Source of the DNA: Leisingera caerulea DSM 24564
GTDB taxonomy: Bacteria; Pseudomonadota; Alphaproteobacteria; Rhodobacterales; Rhodobacteraceae
DNA length: 64,000 bases
NCBI RefSeq assembly: GCF_000473325.1
Contig: NZ_KI421513.1
Location: 1,373,217-1,437,216, forward strand
Reading direction: 5' to 3'
A program made the translations under genes and the position numbers. Below the pieces are notes generated by a model that searched no databases, was not told the DNA's origin, and saw only the letters and a program-made list of their open reading frames with translations. Below, piece after piece: positions 28,159 through 37,468 of the stretch (position 1 is the stretch's first letter; the number at the start of each line of letters is the position of its first letter).

Positions 28159-29142
28159 GTGACAAATATCCTTGTGACCGGCGGTGCCGGATACATCGGC
28201 TCGCATGCCTGCAAGGCGCTCAAGGCGGCGGGCTATACTCCTGTAACCTACGACAACCTGGTGACCGGCTGGCAGGATGCGGTCAAGTTCGGCCCGTTCG
28301 AGAAGGGCGACCTGAACGACCGCGCCCGGCTGGATGAGGTGTTTGCGAAATACCAGCCGGCCGCGGTGATGCATTTCGCGGCGCTGAGCCAGGTGGGCGA
28401 GGCGATGAGCGAGCCGGGCCGCTACTGGGCCAACAACACCGGCGGGTCGCTGAATCTGGTCGAGGCTGCCGTGGCGGCGGGCTGCCTGGACTTTGTGTTC
28501 TCCTCGACCTGCGCCACCTATGGCGAGCATGACAATGTCGTGCTGGACGAAAACACTCCGCAGCTGCCGCTGAACGCCTATGGCGCTTCCAAGCGCGCGG
28601 TGGAGGATATCCTCAAGGATTTCGGCGCTGCGCATGGGCTGCGGTCGGTGATCTTCCGCTATTTCAACGTTGCGGGTGCGGACCCTGAGGCCGAGGTGGG
28701 CGAGTTCCACCGCCCCGAGACCCATCTGGTGCCGCTGGTTCTGGATGCGATTGCGGGCAAGCGCGATGCGCTGACCATCTTCGGCACCGACTACGATACG
28801 CCGGACGGCACCTGCATCCGCGATTACGTGCATGTCTGCGACTTGGTGGATGCGCATGTGCTGGGCCTGAAGTGGCTGGAAGACGGCAACGGCAGCCAGG
28901 TTTTCAACCTGGGCACGGGTTCGGGCTTTTCGGTGCGCGAAGTGATGGACAAGGCTGAGGCCGTGACCGGGCAGAAAGTTCCCTGCAACACCGGACCGCG
29001 CCGGGCCGGCGATTGCACCAAGCTGGTGTCGGGCTCGACCCGCGCGGTCACTGATCTGGGCTGGGAGCCGCGGCGTTCCTCCTTGGAAACCATGATCGCC
29101 GATGCCTGGAAATGGCACAAGACGGGCCATTACGAGGCCTGA
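28159..29142 (+). CDS. galE: UDP-glucose 4-epimerase
   Basis: GalE interconverts UDP-glucose and UDP-galactose. The 327 residues have the NAD-binding motif TGGAGYIGSHACKALKAAGY and the catalytic SSTCATYG with Tyr-x3-Lys in NAYGASKRAVEDIL. The C-terminal half contains DYVHVCDLVDAHVLGL as in GalE. It starts with GTG. galU, galE and the following two glycosyltransferases run in the same direction, so this block likely supplies and uses UDP-hexoses. Confidence 0.96.
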   Translation: MTNILVTGGAGYIGSHACKALKAAGYTPVTYDNLVTGWQDAVKFGPFEKGDLNDRARLDEVFAKYQPAAVMHFAALSQVGEAMSEPGRYWANNTGGSLNLVEAAVAAGCLDFVFSSTCATYGEHDNVVLDENTPQLPLNAYGASKRAVEDILKDFGAAHGLRSVIFRYFNVAGADPEAEVGEFHRPETHLVPLVLDAIAGKRDALTIFGTDYDTPDGTCIRDYVHVCDLVDAHVLGLKWLEDGNGSQVFNLGTGSGFSVREVMDKAEAVTGQKVPCNTGPRRAGDCTKLVSGSTRAVTDLGWEPRRSSLETMIADAWKWHKTGHYEA

Positions 29143-29144
29143 GC

Positions 29145-30185
29145 ATGACCGGCCCCGCCGCCCCTGATCTGCCTCCGCTGGGCCTGACCGGGGCCTACCG
29201 GATGCGGTGGAAAAGGCGGCGGATGCTGTGGCGGGCCTTGCGGGCCCGCCGCCAGATGACCAGGCTGGCGGACCGCACCGGGCAGATCCCCCAAGAGGGG
29301 GTCCTCGTCTTTACCGTCCTGCGCAATGAGATCACCCGGCTGCCCTTTTTCCTTGAGCACTACCGGCGCCTGGGCGCGGTGCACTTCCTGGCCGTCGACA
29401 ACGGCAGTGATGACGGCAGCGCTGAGTTTCTTGCGGATCAGCCTGACGTGTCCCTGTGGCGCGCTGCCGGCAGCTACCGGAACACGCGCTTCGGCCTCGA
29501 CTGGCTGGGCTGGCTGCTGATCCGCTACGGCCACGGGCGCTGGTGCCTGACAGTCGATGCGGATGAGCTGCTGGTCTATTCCGGCATGGAGGCGCACGGG
29601 CTGGGCGCCCTGGCGCAGCGGCTGGAGCAGCAGGGGCGCACGGGGTTTGGCGCGCTGATGCTGGACCTTTACCCCAGGGGGCCGCTGGGCACGCAAGGCT
29701 ATGTGCCGGGGCAGGATCCGTGCGAGGTGCTGCAGTGGTTTGACACCGGACCTTACCGCGCGGCGCGGCAGCAGCCGATGGGCAACCTTTGGGTGCAGGG
29801 CGGCGCCCGCGAAAGAGTATTCTTTCCGGACCAGCCGGAGCGGTCGCCGACGCTGAACAAGCTGCCACTGGTGCGCTGGAACCGGCGCTATGCCTATATC
29901 AACAGTACCCATTCGCTGCTGCCGCCGCGGCTGAATGCGCAGTACGGCGGGCCGGGCGGCACGGCGCCGTCCGGGGTGCTGCTGCATACGAAATTCCTGC
30001 CGGAAATTGTTTCCAGATCGGCAACGGAAAAGCAGCGGCAGCAGCACTTCCATGCGCCGCAGCAATTTGATGCCTATTACGACCGGATCGCGCAAGCGCC
30101 GGATCTGTGGCACCAGGGATCTGTCCGCTACCGCGGCCCGGATCAGCTGGCGGAACTGGGCCTGATGTCACCGCTTGCCTGGTGA
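29145..30185 (+). CDS. Glycosyltransferase family 2-like protein (copy 1)
   Basis: The ATG at 29145 is two bases after the galE stop; an earlier in-frame ATG inside galE is less likely. The 346 residues match the Glyco_tranf_2_4 type: VLRNEITRLPFFLEHYRRLG, DNGSDDGSAEFL, and the metal-binding DxD in TVDADELLVY. It shares many blocks with the next gene (GNLWVQGGARERVFFPDQP; LNKLPLVRWNRRYAYINSTH), so the two are tandem paralogs. Sugar donor and acceptor are unknown. Confidence 0.85.
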   Translation: MTGPAAPDLPPLGLTGAYRMRWKRRRMLWRALRARRQMTRLADRTGQIPQEGVLVFTVLRNEITRLPFFLEHYRRLGAVHFLAVDNGSDDGSAEFLADQPDVSLWRAAGSYRNTRFGLDWLGWLLIRYGHGRWCLTVDADELLVYSGMEAHGLGALAQRLEQQGRTGFGALMLDLYPRGPLGTQGYVPGQDPCEVLQWFDTGPYRAARQQPMGNLWVQGGARERVFFPDQPERSPTLNKLPLVRWNRRYAYINSTHSLLPPRLNAQYGGPGGTAPSGVLLHTKFLPEIVSRSATEKQRQQHFHAPQQFDAYYDRIAQAPDLWHQGSVRYRGPDQLAELGLMSPLAW

Positions 30186-30353
30186 CGCGCGTGTCTGGCG
30201 CGGGGTGTTGCAGCCGCGCCGTGCGCCCGCGTAACCGTTTCTAAATCCGTTGTTAATACCATATGCCCGTGACATATTGCGCGGAAACTTGCCGAAGGTA
30301 CGGGGCGGCTTGGGCAGGCCGGCGCACCCCTTGGATAATGGTTTGGAGTAGAC

Positions 30354-31364
30354 GTGGGGCTTTGGGATTCTTACCGGATGCGGTTGCGGCGCAAACGGCG
30401 GCTGGTCCGCGCCGTGCGCAAGTCCGGTGAGCTGACGCCCCTGCAGGACAACACCCGGAAGATCCAGCCGGACGATATCCTGCTGGTTTGCACCATGCGC
30501 AATGAGCAGATCCGGCTGCCCTATTTCCTGCAGTACTACCGCGGTATGGGCATCAATCATTTCCTGTTTGTGGACAATGGCTCTACCGATGGGACGGCGG
30601 ATTACCTGCGCGGGATGGAGGATGTTTCGCTGTGGCACACCACGGCAAGCTACAAGCGCGCGGGCTTTGGCATCGATTGGATGAACTGCCTGAAACGCAA
30701 ATACGCGCACGGGCACTGGGTGCTGGTGGTCGACCCGGATGAGTTCTTCATCTACCCGTTCTGCGACACACGGCCGATCCGGGCGCTGACCGACTGGCTG
30801 GACAATTCGGCGATCCGCAGCTTCTCGGCGATGCTGCTGGATGTCTATCCCAAGGGCCGGATTGATGAGGTGCCTTATCAGGCGGGGCAGAACCCGCTGG
30901 AGATCGCCCATTGGTTCGACAGCGGCAATTACACGATCAGCCGCAATCCGGAATACGGCAACCTGTGGATCCAGGGCGGGCCGCGGGCGCGGGTGTTCTT
31001 TGCCGATCAGCCCGGACAGGCGCCGGCGTTGAACAAGATCCCGCTGGTCAAATGGCACCGGCGCTATGCCTATGCCAGCTCAACCCATGCGCTGCTGCCG
31101 CGCGGGCTGAACCAGGTCTATGAAACGGACGGCGGCGAAAAGGCCAGCGGCGCGCTCTTGCACACCAAGTTCCTCGACACTTTCACCGCCAAGGCGCAGG
31201 AGGAGCTGGAGCGGGGCCAGCATTATGCCGGATCGGTGGAGTACAAGGCCTATGCCGGCAAGATGGCGGAGCAGCCGGAGCTGTGGTGCAAATGGAGCGA
31301 GAAATACATCAACTGGCGCCAGCTTGAGATCCTGGGGCTGATGTCCAAGGGGAATTGGGCATGA
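30354..31364 (+). CDS. Glycosyltransferase family 2-like protein (copy 2)
   Basis: The GTG at 30354 has GGAG upstream and gives 336 residues. Key blocks are TMRNEQIRLPYFLQYYRGMG, DNGSTDGTADYL, the DxD in VVDPDEFFIY, and LNKIPLVKWHRRYAYASSTH. It is the second copy of a tandem pair. The 168 bases before it probably contain its own promoter (AT-rich stretch TTCTAAATCCGTTGTTAATA near 30240). The stop overlaps the next gene by ATGA. Confidence 0.85.
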   Translation: MGLWDSYRMRLRRKRRLVRAVRKSGELTPLQDNTRKIQPDDILLVCTMRNEQIRLPYFLQYYRGMGINHFLFVDNGSTDGTADYLRGMEDVSLWHTTASYKRAGFGIDWMNCLKRKYAHGHWVLVVDPDEFFIYPFCDTRPIRALTDWLDNSAIRSFSAMLLDVYPKGRIDEVPYQAGQNPLEIAHWFDSGNYTISRNPEYGNLWIQGGPRARVFFADQPGQAPALNKIPLVKWHRRYAYASSTHALLPRGLNQVYETDGGEKASGALLHTKFLDTFTAKAQEELERGQHYAGSVEYKAYAGKMAEQPELWCKWSEKYINWRQLEILGLMSKGNWA

Positions 31365-33061
31365 GCACGGTCGGCATTGTCATGCTGGTCCACACCGCGC
31401 TGGAGCGCGCGGAGCAGGTGGCCCGGCACTGGACCGCAAGCGGCTGCCCGGTGGTCTTGCATGTGGACAGCAAGGTGGACCGCCAGGTGTTCCGACGCTT
31501 CCAGGAGGCGCTGGAGGGCAATCCGCTGATCCGCTTTTGCACCCGCCACCGCTGTGAATGGGGCACCTGGGGCATTGTCGCCGCCTCGCAAGCCGCATCC
31601 GGGGTGATGCTGGCGGAGTTCCCCGGCGTGCGCCATGTCTACCTTGCGTCGGGCTCCTGCCTGCCGCTGCGCCCGGTGCAGGAGCTGATCGACTATCTGG
31701 CGGCCCGCCCGCAGACTGATTTCATCGAAAGCGCCACCACTGCGGACGTGCCTTGGATTGTCGGCGGCCTCAGCCATGAGCGGTTCACGCTGCGGTTCCC
31801 GTTTTCGTGGAAACGGCACCGCTATCTGTTCGACCGCTATGTGGAGCTGCAGCGCAAGCTGCGTATCGAACGGCGGATTCCGCCCGGGCTGGTGCCGCAT
31901 ATGGGCAGCCAGTGGTGGTGCCTGACCCGGCAGACCCTGTCGGCAATCCTCAAGGACCCGGACCGCCCGGCCTATGACGCCTACTTCCGCAAAGTCTGGA
32001 TCCCGGACGAAAGCTACTTCCAGACGCTGGCGCGGCAGTACTCCAGCAACATCGAGAGCCGCTCGCTGACGCTCAGCAAGTTCGATTTCCAGGGCAAGCC
32101 GCATATTTTCTATGACGATCACCTGCAGCTGCTGCGCCGGTCCGACTGCTTTGTCGCGCGCAAGATCTGGCCGCATGCAGACCGCCTTTACCAGGCCTTC
32201 CTGACAGACCCCGCCGGCGCGATGAAACGGACCGAACCGAACCCGGGCAAGATCGACCGGATCTTTGCCAAGGCAGTGGAGCGGCGCACCCGCGGGCGGC
32301 CCGGCCTGTACATGCAGAGCCGGTTTCCCGGGCAGGGGTCGGAAAACGGGATCACCTCCAGCCCCTATTCGGTGTTCCAGGGCTTTACCGAACTGTTCGA
32401 GGACTTTGAGACCTGGCTGGCCCGGACAACCGGGGCCCGGGTGCACGGGCACATCTTTGCGCCGGAGGGGGCAGAATTCTCTCAGGGCCAGAGCCTGATC
32501 AGCGGCTGCCTCAATGGAAATCCGAAAGCGCGCGATTACAACCCGGAGAGCTTTCTCACCACCCTGATCTGGAACACCCGCGGCGAGCGCCAGTGCTTTC
32601 AGTTCGGGCCGCGCGACAATCAGGCGGTGAACTGGCTGCTGGCGCGGGATACCAATGCGCAGGTTTCGGTCATCAGCGGGGCCTGGGCGGTGCCGCTGTT
32701 CAAATCCAACCGCAGTTTCGCGGAACTGCGGCAGCAGGCGGCGCGGCTTCAGCAGATTGAGGCTGAACAGCTGAAAATCCTGCGCTCGCAATGGACCAAG
32801 GCGCGGGTGCGGATCTGGAGCATGGCGGAATTTGCCGAAGCGCCGATGGAGCCGCTGCAGACCATCCTCGGCGAAATCGGCGCGGTCACGGCCCGGCATT
32901 TGAGCGAAGCGCCGAAGATGACGGATCTTGATGGCTTTGGCCAGTTCCTGCAGAATTTGAAGAACCAGGGCATGCACCCTTATCTGATGGGGGATTTCCC
33001 GGTCGGGCAGACTCCGGTCAGCCTCTCCAAACCGCAGCGCAAACCCTATCTGGTGCGATAA
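31361..33061 (+). CDS. GT14-type beta-1,6-N-acetylglucosaminyltransferase-like protein
   Basis: The 566-residue protein starts on the ATGA overlap with the preceding gene. Residues about 1-270 resemble the Core-2/I-branching (GT14) fold: VGIVMLVHTALERAEQVARH, VVLHVDSKVDRQ, WGIVAASQAASGVM and YLASGSCLPLRPVQEL. The C-terminal half (from about residue 310) resembles an uncharacterised roseobacter domain found with such enzymes. It likely adds branches to a surface glycan; acceptor and donor are not known. Confidence 0.82.
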   Translation: MSTVGIVMLVHTALERAEQVARHWTASGCPVVLHVDSKVDRQVFRRFQEALEGNPLIRFCTRHRCEWGTWGIVAASQAASGVMLAEFPGVRHVYLASGSCLPLRPVQELIDYLAARPQTDFIESATTADVPWIVGGLSHERFTLRFPFSWKRHRYLFDRYVELQRKLRIERRIPPGLVPHMGSQWWCLTRQTLSAILKDPDRPAYDAYFRKVWIPDESYFQTLARQYSSNIESRSLTLSKFDFQGKPHIFYDDHLQLLRRSDCFVARKIWPHADRLYQAFLTDPAGAMKRTEPNPGKIDRIFAKAVERRTRGRPGLYMQSRFPGQGSENGITSSPYSVFQGFTELFEDFETWLARTTGARVHGHIFAPEGAEFSQGQSLISGCLNGNPKARDYNPESFLTTLIWNTRGERQCFQFGPRDNQAVNWLLARDTNAQVSVISGAWAVPLFKSNRSFAELRQQAARLQQIEAEQLKILRSQWTKARVRIWSMAEFAEAPMEPLQTILGEIGAVTARHLSEAPKMTDLDGFGQFLQNLKNQGMHPYLMGDFPVGQTPVSLSKPQRKPYLVR

Positions 33062-33067
33062 TTCCTG

Positions 33068-34504
33068 ATGACCTCTCCCTTGTTTGATTACTTTGTTGTC
33101 TTTGCGGAAATGCGGACCGGGTCCAATTTCCTGGAGACCAATCTGAATGCCTTTGACGGGCTCACCTGCCATGGCGAGGCCTTCAACCCGCATTTCATCG
33201 GTTATCCGAACACGGATCAGATCCTGGGGGTGACCCAGGCCATGCGCGAGACCGATCCGGCGCGGCTGATCCAGGAGATCAAGGCGCAGCCGGGGGTGCT
33301 GGGGGGCTTCCGCTACTTCCATGACCATGATCCGCGGGTGCTGGATGGGATGCTGGAGGATCCGCGCTGCGCCAAGATCGTGCTGACGCGCAATCCGCTG
33401 GACAGCTATGTGTCGTGGAAGATCGCCCGGGAGACGGGCCAGTGGAAGCTGACCAATGTGACGCGCCGCAAGGACGCCAAGGCACAGTTTGATGCGGCGG
33501 AGTTTGCCGCCCATGTGGAGGTGCTGCAGGCTTTCCAGGTGACGCTGCTGAACAGGCTCCAGGCGCTGGGCCAGACCGCGTTCTATGTGGCCTACGAGGA
33601 TTTGCAGAGCGTTGAGGTGATGAACGGTCTGGCCCGCTGGCTGGGAGTTTCGCAGCAGCTGGAGGCGCTGGACGGAAGCCTCAAGCGGCAGAACCCGGCG
33701 CCGGTGCTGGCCAAGGTGGCCAATCCGGAGGAGATGCAGGCGGCGCTTTCGGGGCTGGACCGGTTCAACCTGACCCGGACCCCGAATTTCGAGCCGCGCC
33801 GTGGTCCGGCGGTGCCCGGTTATGTGGCGTGTGCGGTGACGCCGCTTCTCTACCTGCCGCTCAAGGGCGGGCCGGAGGCGGAGGTCGTGCAGTGGATGGC
33901 GGGGCTGGACCAGGTCGCTCCGGACGGGCTGATCCGGGGCATGAACCAGAAGCAGCTGCGCCAGTGGAAGCGCGGCAACAAGGGCTTCCGCAGCTTTACC
34001 GTGCTGCGCCATCCGGCGGCGCGGGCGCATGCGGTGTTCTGCCGCCGGATCCTGAATGCGGGCGAGGGCAGTTTCCGGCAGATCCGCAACACGCTGCGGC
34101 GGCAGTTCGGCCTTGCGGTGCCGGAGGCGGGTCCGGGCGAGGGGTATACCCGTGCGCAGCACAGGGAGGCGTTTGCCGCTTTCCTGCAGTTCGTGCGGGC
34201 CAGCCTGGCAGGCCAGACCTCGATCCGGCTGGACGCGGAATGGGCCAGCCAGAGCCAGGCACTGGAGGGGTTTGCGGGTGTCGGCGTTCCGGACCTTCTG
34301 ATCCGCGAGACGGAGATGGCGGAGGATTTGCCGGCCCTGGCGCGGAAACTGGGGCGGATGGCGCCTGATCCTGTGGCTGCCGCGGTACCGGAGCGCCCGC
34401 ATGCGCTGGATGATATCTACGACGCGGAGCTGGAGGCGCTGATCGCATCGGTCTATCAGCGCGACTATCTTGCGTTCGGCTTCGGCCCCTGGCGCAAAAT
34501 CTGA
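33068..34504 (+). CDS. NodH-like sulfotransferase, possibly two-domain
   Basis: The 478-residue protein lies six bases after the previous gene. The 5'-phosphosulfate loop is AEMRTGSNFLETNLN at about residues 13-27, and the 3'-phosphate site is IVLTRNPLDSYVSWKIA at about 110. These mark a PAPS-dependent sulfotransferase like rhizobial NodH. The C-terminal half (from about 250) contains FTVLRHPAARAHAVFCRRIL, which looks like a second, diverged sulfotransferase domain. It probably sulfates a sugar made or placed by the upstream glycosyltransferases. Confidence 0.82.
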   Translation: MTSPLFDYFVVFAEMRTGSNFLETNLNAFDGLTCHGEAFNPHFIGYPNTDQILGVTQAMRETDPARLIQEIKAQPGVLGGFRYFHDHDPRVLDGMLEDPRCAKIVLTRNPLDSYVSWKIARETGQWKLTNVTRRKDAKAQFDAAEFAAHVEVLQAFQVTLLNRLQALGQTAFYVAYEDLQSVEVMNGLARWLGVSQQLEALDGSLKRQNPAPVLAKVANPEEMQAALSGLDRFNLTRTPNFEPRRGPAVPGYVACAVTPLLYLPLKGGPEAEVVQWMAGLDQVAPDGLIRGMNQKQLRQWKRGNKGFRSFTVLRHPAARAHAVFCRRILNAGEGSFRQIRNTLRRQFGLAVPEAGPGEGYTRAQHREAFAAFLQFVRASLAGQTSIRLDAEWASQSQALEGFAGVGVPDLLIRETEMAEDLPALARKLGRMAPDPVAAAVPERPHALDDIYDAELEALIASVYQRDYLAFGFGPWRKI

Positions 34505-34848
34505 TCGGGGGCAGGCGGGGCGCTCCCGCGCCCGCAGGATATTTGCTGCGCAAATACCCTTGGCGGCCTTGGGCCCGGCGCCGCACCCTGTGCGGCGCGG
34601 CGTCTGGCGCGGGGGCAGTGCAACTGATGCGAAGGCCCGGTCAAGGACGCTGCCGCATGGGGCGGGGCCGCAGGCCCTGTTCCATGCCCGGCCCAACGGG
34701 AAGAGCGCCGCCGGAGGGCGGCCGATGACGGGCGGGAGGGCTTGCGGAAACCGTGCACTGTCAGCCGAAGCCCGCAACGCCGGCGCTGCGGCTGCAGGCG
34801 GCCCGGCGGATCAGCGCAAGGACCGGGGGTGTTGAGTTGCGGCGGGGT
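34505..34848. repeat. Intergenic region with tandem hairpin elements between convergent genes
   Basis: No gene is supported in these 344 bases. GGCGCTCCCGCGCCC (from 34519) is followed by a perfect hairpin, TATTTGC-TGC-GCAAATA, at 34540-34556 and then CCCTTGG. A second perfect hairpin, GCGCCGCAC-CCT-GTGCGGCGC, lies at 34578-34598. The first part has the same layout as the element at 18789-18840. The rest (34600-34848) shows no feature I can name. Confidence 0.55.
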
Positions 34849-35313
34849 TCAGGCGGCCTGGACTGACTGATCCTCGGTCAGGATGGTGTAAAGCGTGGCC
34901 GGGTCGTGGTTGGCGCGCAGCTTGGTGCAGAAGCTTTGCTCCCGCAGGGTGCGCGACACCAGCGCCAGGGCTTTCAGGTGCTCGACGCCCGCATCCTCCG
35001 GCGCAAAAAGGGCAAAGGCGATATCCACCGGCTGGCGGTCAACGGCGCCGAAATCCAGCGGTTTCTCGAGGATCAAAAAGACGCCGCAGACCTCGCTGAT
35101 GCTGTCGAGCCGGGCGTGCGGCAGGGCGACACCATGGCCGACCCCGGTGGGGCCGAGGCTCTCGCGGTCCAGCAAGGCCTCGACCGTGGACTGGGCGTCC
35201 AGCCCATAGGCGGTCTGAGCAATATCTGCGACTTCCTGGAACAACCGCTTCTTGCTTGAGGCCGCACCGATTACCCGGACGGCCTCTGGCTTGAGGATGC
35301 TGGAAATCTGCAT
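34849..35313 (-). CDS. ptsN: PTS IIA-like nitrogen regulatory protein PtsN
   Basis: PtsN (EIIA-Ntr) is the last acceptor of the nitrogen phosphotransferase relay and controls potassium and nitrogen functions. The 154 residues contain the phosphorylated His66 in GVGHGVALPHARLD. It follows hpf by 52 bases on the same strand, as in many proteobacteria, but no rpoN is present upstream of hpf. ATG at 35313. Confidence 0.95.
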   Translation of the reverse strand: MQISSILKPEAVRVIGAASSKKRLFQEVADIAQTAYGLDAQSTVEALLDRESLGPTGVGHGVALPHARLDSISEVCGVFLILEKPLDFGAVDRQPVDIAFALFAPEDAGVEHLKALALVSRTLREQSFCTKLRANHDPATLYTILTEDQSVQAA

Positions 35314-35365
35314 ATGTCTGCTCCGTTCCGGCGCCCCCGCCGGGGCGCCGATGCCTTAGATGTGT

Positions 35366-35923
35366 TTACGGATCAATCCAGCCGATGTTGCCGTCGTCGC
35401 GGCGGTAGACCACATTCAATCCGTCCTTGCCTTCGTTGCGGAAGACCAGAACCGGGGCGCCTGCAAGCTCCATCTGCATCACCGCTTCACCGACCGACAG
35501 CGACGGAATGCGGGTTTCCATTTCGGCGACGATGATCGGCTGCAGCGAGTCCGGTTCGGAATCCGCTTCCTCAGAGGCGAGGATATACGAGTTGGCGCCC
35601 AAATGTTCAACCGGCTCGCTGCGGTCCTTGTGATGGTCCTTCAGGCGGCGCTTGTAGCGGCGCAGCTGTTTTTCCATTTTCTCGCAGCAGGCCTCGAATG
35701 CGGCATAGATCTCCGTCGCATGGGCCTTGGCCTGAGCGCTTAGGCCCGTCGACAGATGGACGGTGGCTTCACACACATATTCATGCGCCGAACGGGAAAA
35801 GACCACAGCCGCGTCGGTGGGGCGCTCGGCATATTTTTGCACGGCCGAGCCCAGCTCGTTCTGCACGTGGGTTTGCAGAGCTTCACCGATGTCGATCTGT
35901 TTACCGCTGATTTTATAACGCAT
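35366..35923 (-). CDS. hpf: Long-form ribosome hibernation promoting factor
   Basis: HPF dimerises 70S ribosomes in stationary phase. The 185 residues include the N-terminal S30AE domain (RYKISGKQIDIGEALQTHV) and the C-terminal domain of the long form (SVGEAVMQMELAGAPVLVFR, then VVYRRDDGNIGWIDP), which drives dimerisation. The ATG at 35923 is preceded by AAGGAG. Reading upstream in the same frame gives unrelated residues. Confidence 0.95.
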   Translation of the reverse strand: MRYKISGKQIDIGEALQTHVQNELGSAVQKYAERPTDAAVVFSRSAHEYVCEATVHLSTGLSAQAKAHATEIYAAFEACCEKMEKQLRRYKRRLKDHHKDRSEPVEHLGANSYILASEEADSEPDSLQPIIVAEMETRIPSLSVGEAVMQMELAGAPVLVFRNEGKDGLNVVYRRDDGNIGWIDP

Positions 35924-36137
35924 GTGATCTCCTTCACAAATTATTGCGGCCGGGCCCGCCGCCAAGGCAATCCTTGGCGCTGTCACGTCAGGTCCGGAAC
36001 CGGGGGGCAGGCCAGCCGTCCGGGTGCATCCATCCGGGCCTTGTTGCCAAGGCGGAAGAGCGGATTGCATCGGACTGCGCGTATGCCATGGGTCAATTCG
36101 ACGGCAAGACAGCGGGAGAGTCAATGGATATCCCGGA

Positions 36138-36163
36138 AAAAAGAACCCTGCCTTTCAGGCATA
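36138..36163 (-). terminator. Likely terminator after lptB
   Basis: On the minus strand, TGCCT-GAA-AGGCA is followed by GGGTTCTTTTTTCC. It lies about 30 bases after the lptB stop and separates the kdsD-lptCAB operon from hpf. The 271-base gap from 35924 to 36194 contains no gene; rpoN, often found here, is absent. Confidence 0.5.
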
Positions 36164-36194
36164 TTTTCCGGTTGCCCGCCGCCGGCGCAGCGGC

Positions 36195-36953
36195 TCAGGA
36201 GATGCGGAAATTGTCGCCCAGATAGACCCGGCGGACGTTCTCGTTTTCCACCACTTCCTCGGGGCTGCCGGACATCAGAACCTGGCCGTCGTGCAGGATA
36301 TAGGCGCGGTCGACGATCTCCAGCGTTTCGCGGACATTGTGATCGGTGATCAGCACGCCGATGCCGCGTTTCTTGAGATCGGCCACCAGGTGGCGGATGT
36401 CGCCGACCGAGATCGGATCGACGCCGGCAAAGGGTTCGTCGAGCAGCAGGTACTTGGGATCGGCCGCCAGGCAGCGGGCGATCTCGACACGGCGGCGTTC
36501 GCCGCCGGACAGTGCCAGCGCGGGCGCGCGGCGCAGGTGCTCGATCGAAAAGTCCGACAGCAGCTCTTCCAGCCGCTCGCGGCGTTTGTGCTCGTGCTTT
36601 TGCGAGATATCCAGAACGGCGGAGATGTTATCCTCCACCGACAGGCCGCGGAAGATCGACATTTCCTGCGGCAGATAGCCGATGCCCAGCCGCGCGCGGC
36701 GGTACATCGGCAGGCCGGTCACGTTCTGGCCGTCGATGCTGACGGTGCCCGCTTCGGGGAACACCAGGCCCGCAATGGCGTAGAAGCTGGTGGTCTTGCC
36801 GGAGCCGTTCGGGCCCAGCAGCGCCACCACTTCGCCGCGGTTCAGCGACATCGAGACATCCCGGATCACCACCCGCTTGCGGTAGGATTTGCGCAGCTTT
36901 TCGATGTGCAGCCCGGAGGAGCCTTCGGTCACGGTCAGGTTGGGTTTCGCCAT
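36195..36953 (-). CDS. lptB: LPS export ABC transporter ATPase LptB
   Basis: LptB powers the Lpt bridge that moves lipopolysaccharide to the outer membrane. The 252 residues have Walker [10 protein letters not shown], the Q-loop in YLPQEMSIF, the signature [16 protein letters not shown], Walker [14 protein letters not shown] and the switch His in [11 protein letters not shown]. The ATG overlaps the lptA stop (TGATG). LptF and LptG are not in this window. Confidence 0.97.
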   Translation of the reverse strand: MAKPNLTVTEGSSGLHIEKLRKSYRKRVVIRDVSMSLNRGEVVALLGPNGSGKTTSFYAIAGLVFPEAGTVSIDGQNVTGLPMYRRARLGIGYLPQEMSIFRGLSVEDNISAVLDISQKHEHKRRERLEELLSDFSIEHLRRAPALALSGGERRRVEIARCLAADPKYLLLDEPFAGVDPISVGDIRHLVADLKKRGIGVLITDHNVRETLEIVDRAYILHDGQVLMSGSPEEVVENENVRRVYLGDNFRIS

Positions 36954-37465
36954 CAGTTGCTGCCGCCGTTCGGGTTCAGGATGGTCTTGACCCGGCCCGC
37001 CATCCGGGCGGTGCCCGAGGTCAGGTTCACCTCCAGGCGGTTCGACGCCAGGGTGCCGCCTTCCTGGTTGAGCAGCACATTGCCGGTCATCACGATGGTG
37101 CCCTTGTCGATGGTGTACTCGGCGCGCTCTGCCTCCGCCGCGTCAGGGCCGCTGACCAGCACCACGTTGCCGGTTGCCTCCAGCCGTTCGATGCCGGCCT
37201 TGGCGCCGCTGTCGTCCGCAGTTTTATAAATCACCAGGACATTGTCCGCGGACAGCCGCATGATGCCCTGCACAATCAGGACATTGCCGGTGAACTCGGC
37301 GGAGCCGTCAGCCTGGTTGACCGCCAGGTTATCGGCAGTGACTTCGACGGGCTGGCTGGGGTCGGCCTTGACCGCGCCAAAGGCGACGGAGGCCGTTTGC
37401 GCTGCCGCGAGGCCGGGAAATACCGCCAGCGGCAGGCAGAAAATCAAGGCGCGCAAATAGGACAC
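36953..37465 (-). CDS. lptA: LPS transport periplasmic protein LptA
   Basis: LptA forms the periplasmic filament of the Lpt system. The 170 residues have a signal peptide ([20 protein letters not shown]) and OstA-type beta-jellyroll repeats ([33 protein letters not shown]). It starts with GTG, three bases after the lptC stop, and overlaps lptB. Confidence 0.93.
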   Translation of the reverse strand: MSYLRALIFCLPLAVFPGLAAAQTASVAFGAVKADPSQPVEVTADNLAVNQADGSAEFTGNVLIVQGIMRLSADNVLVIYKTADDSGAKAGIERLEATGNVVLVSGPDAAEAERAEYTIDKGTIVMTGNVLLNQEGGTLASNRLEVNLTSGTARMAGRVKTILNPNGGSN

Positions 37466-37468
37466 AGG

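Noticed and set aside
31250..34777. Very long open frame on the minus strand opposite the glycosyltransferase and sulfotransferase genes
   Set aside because: It mirrors the high-GC codon bias of the plus-strand genes, has no recognisable domain or ribosome-binding site, and the plus-strand genes have clear families.
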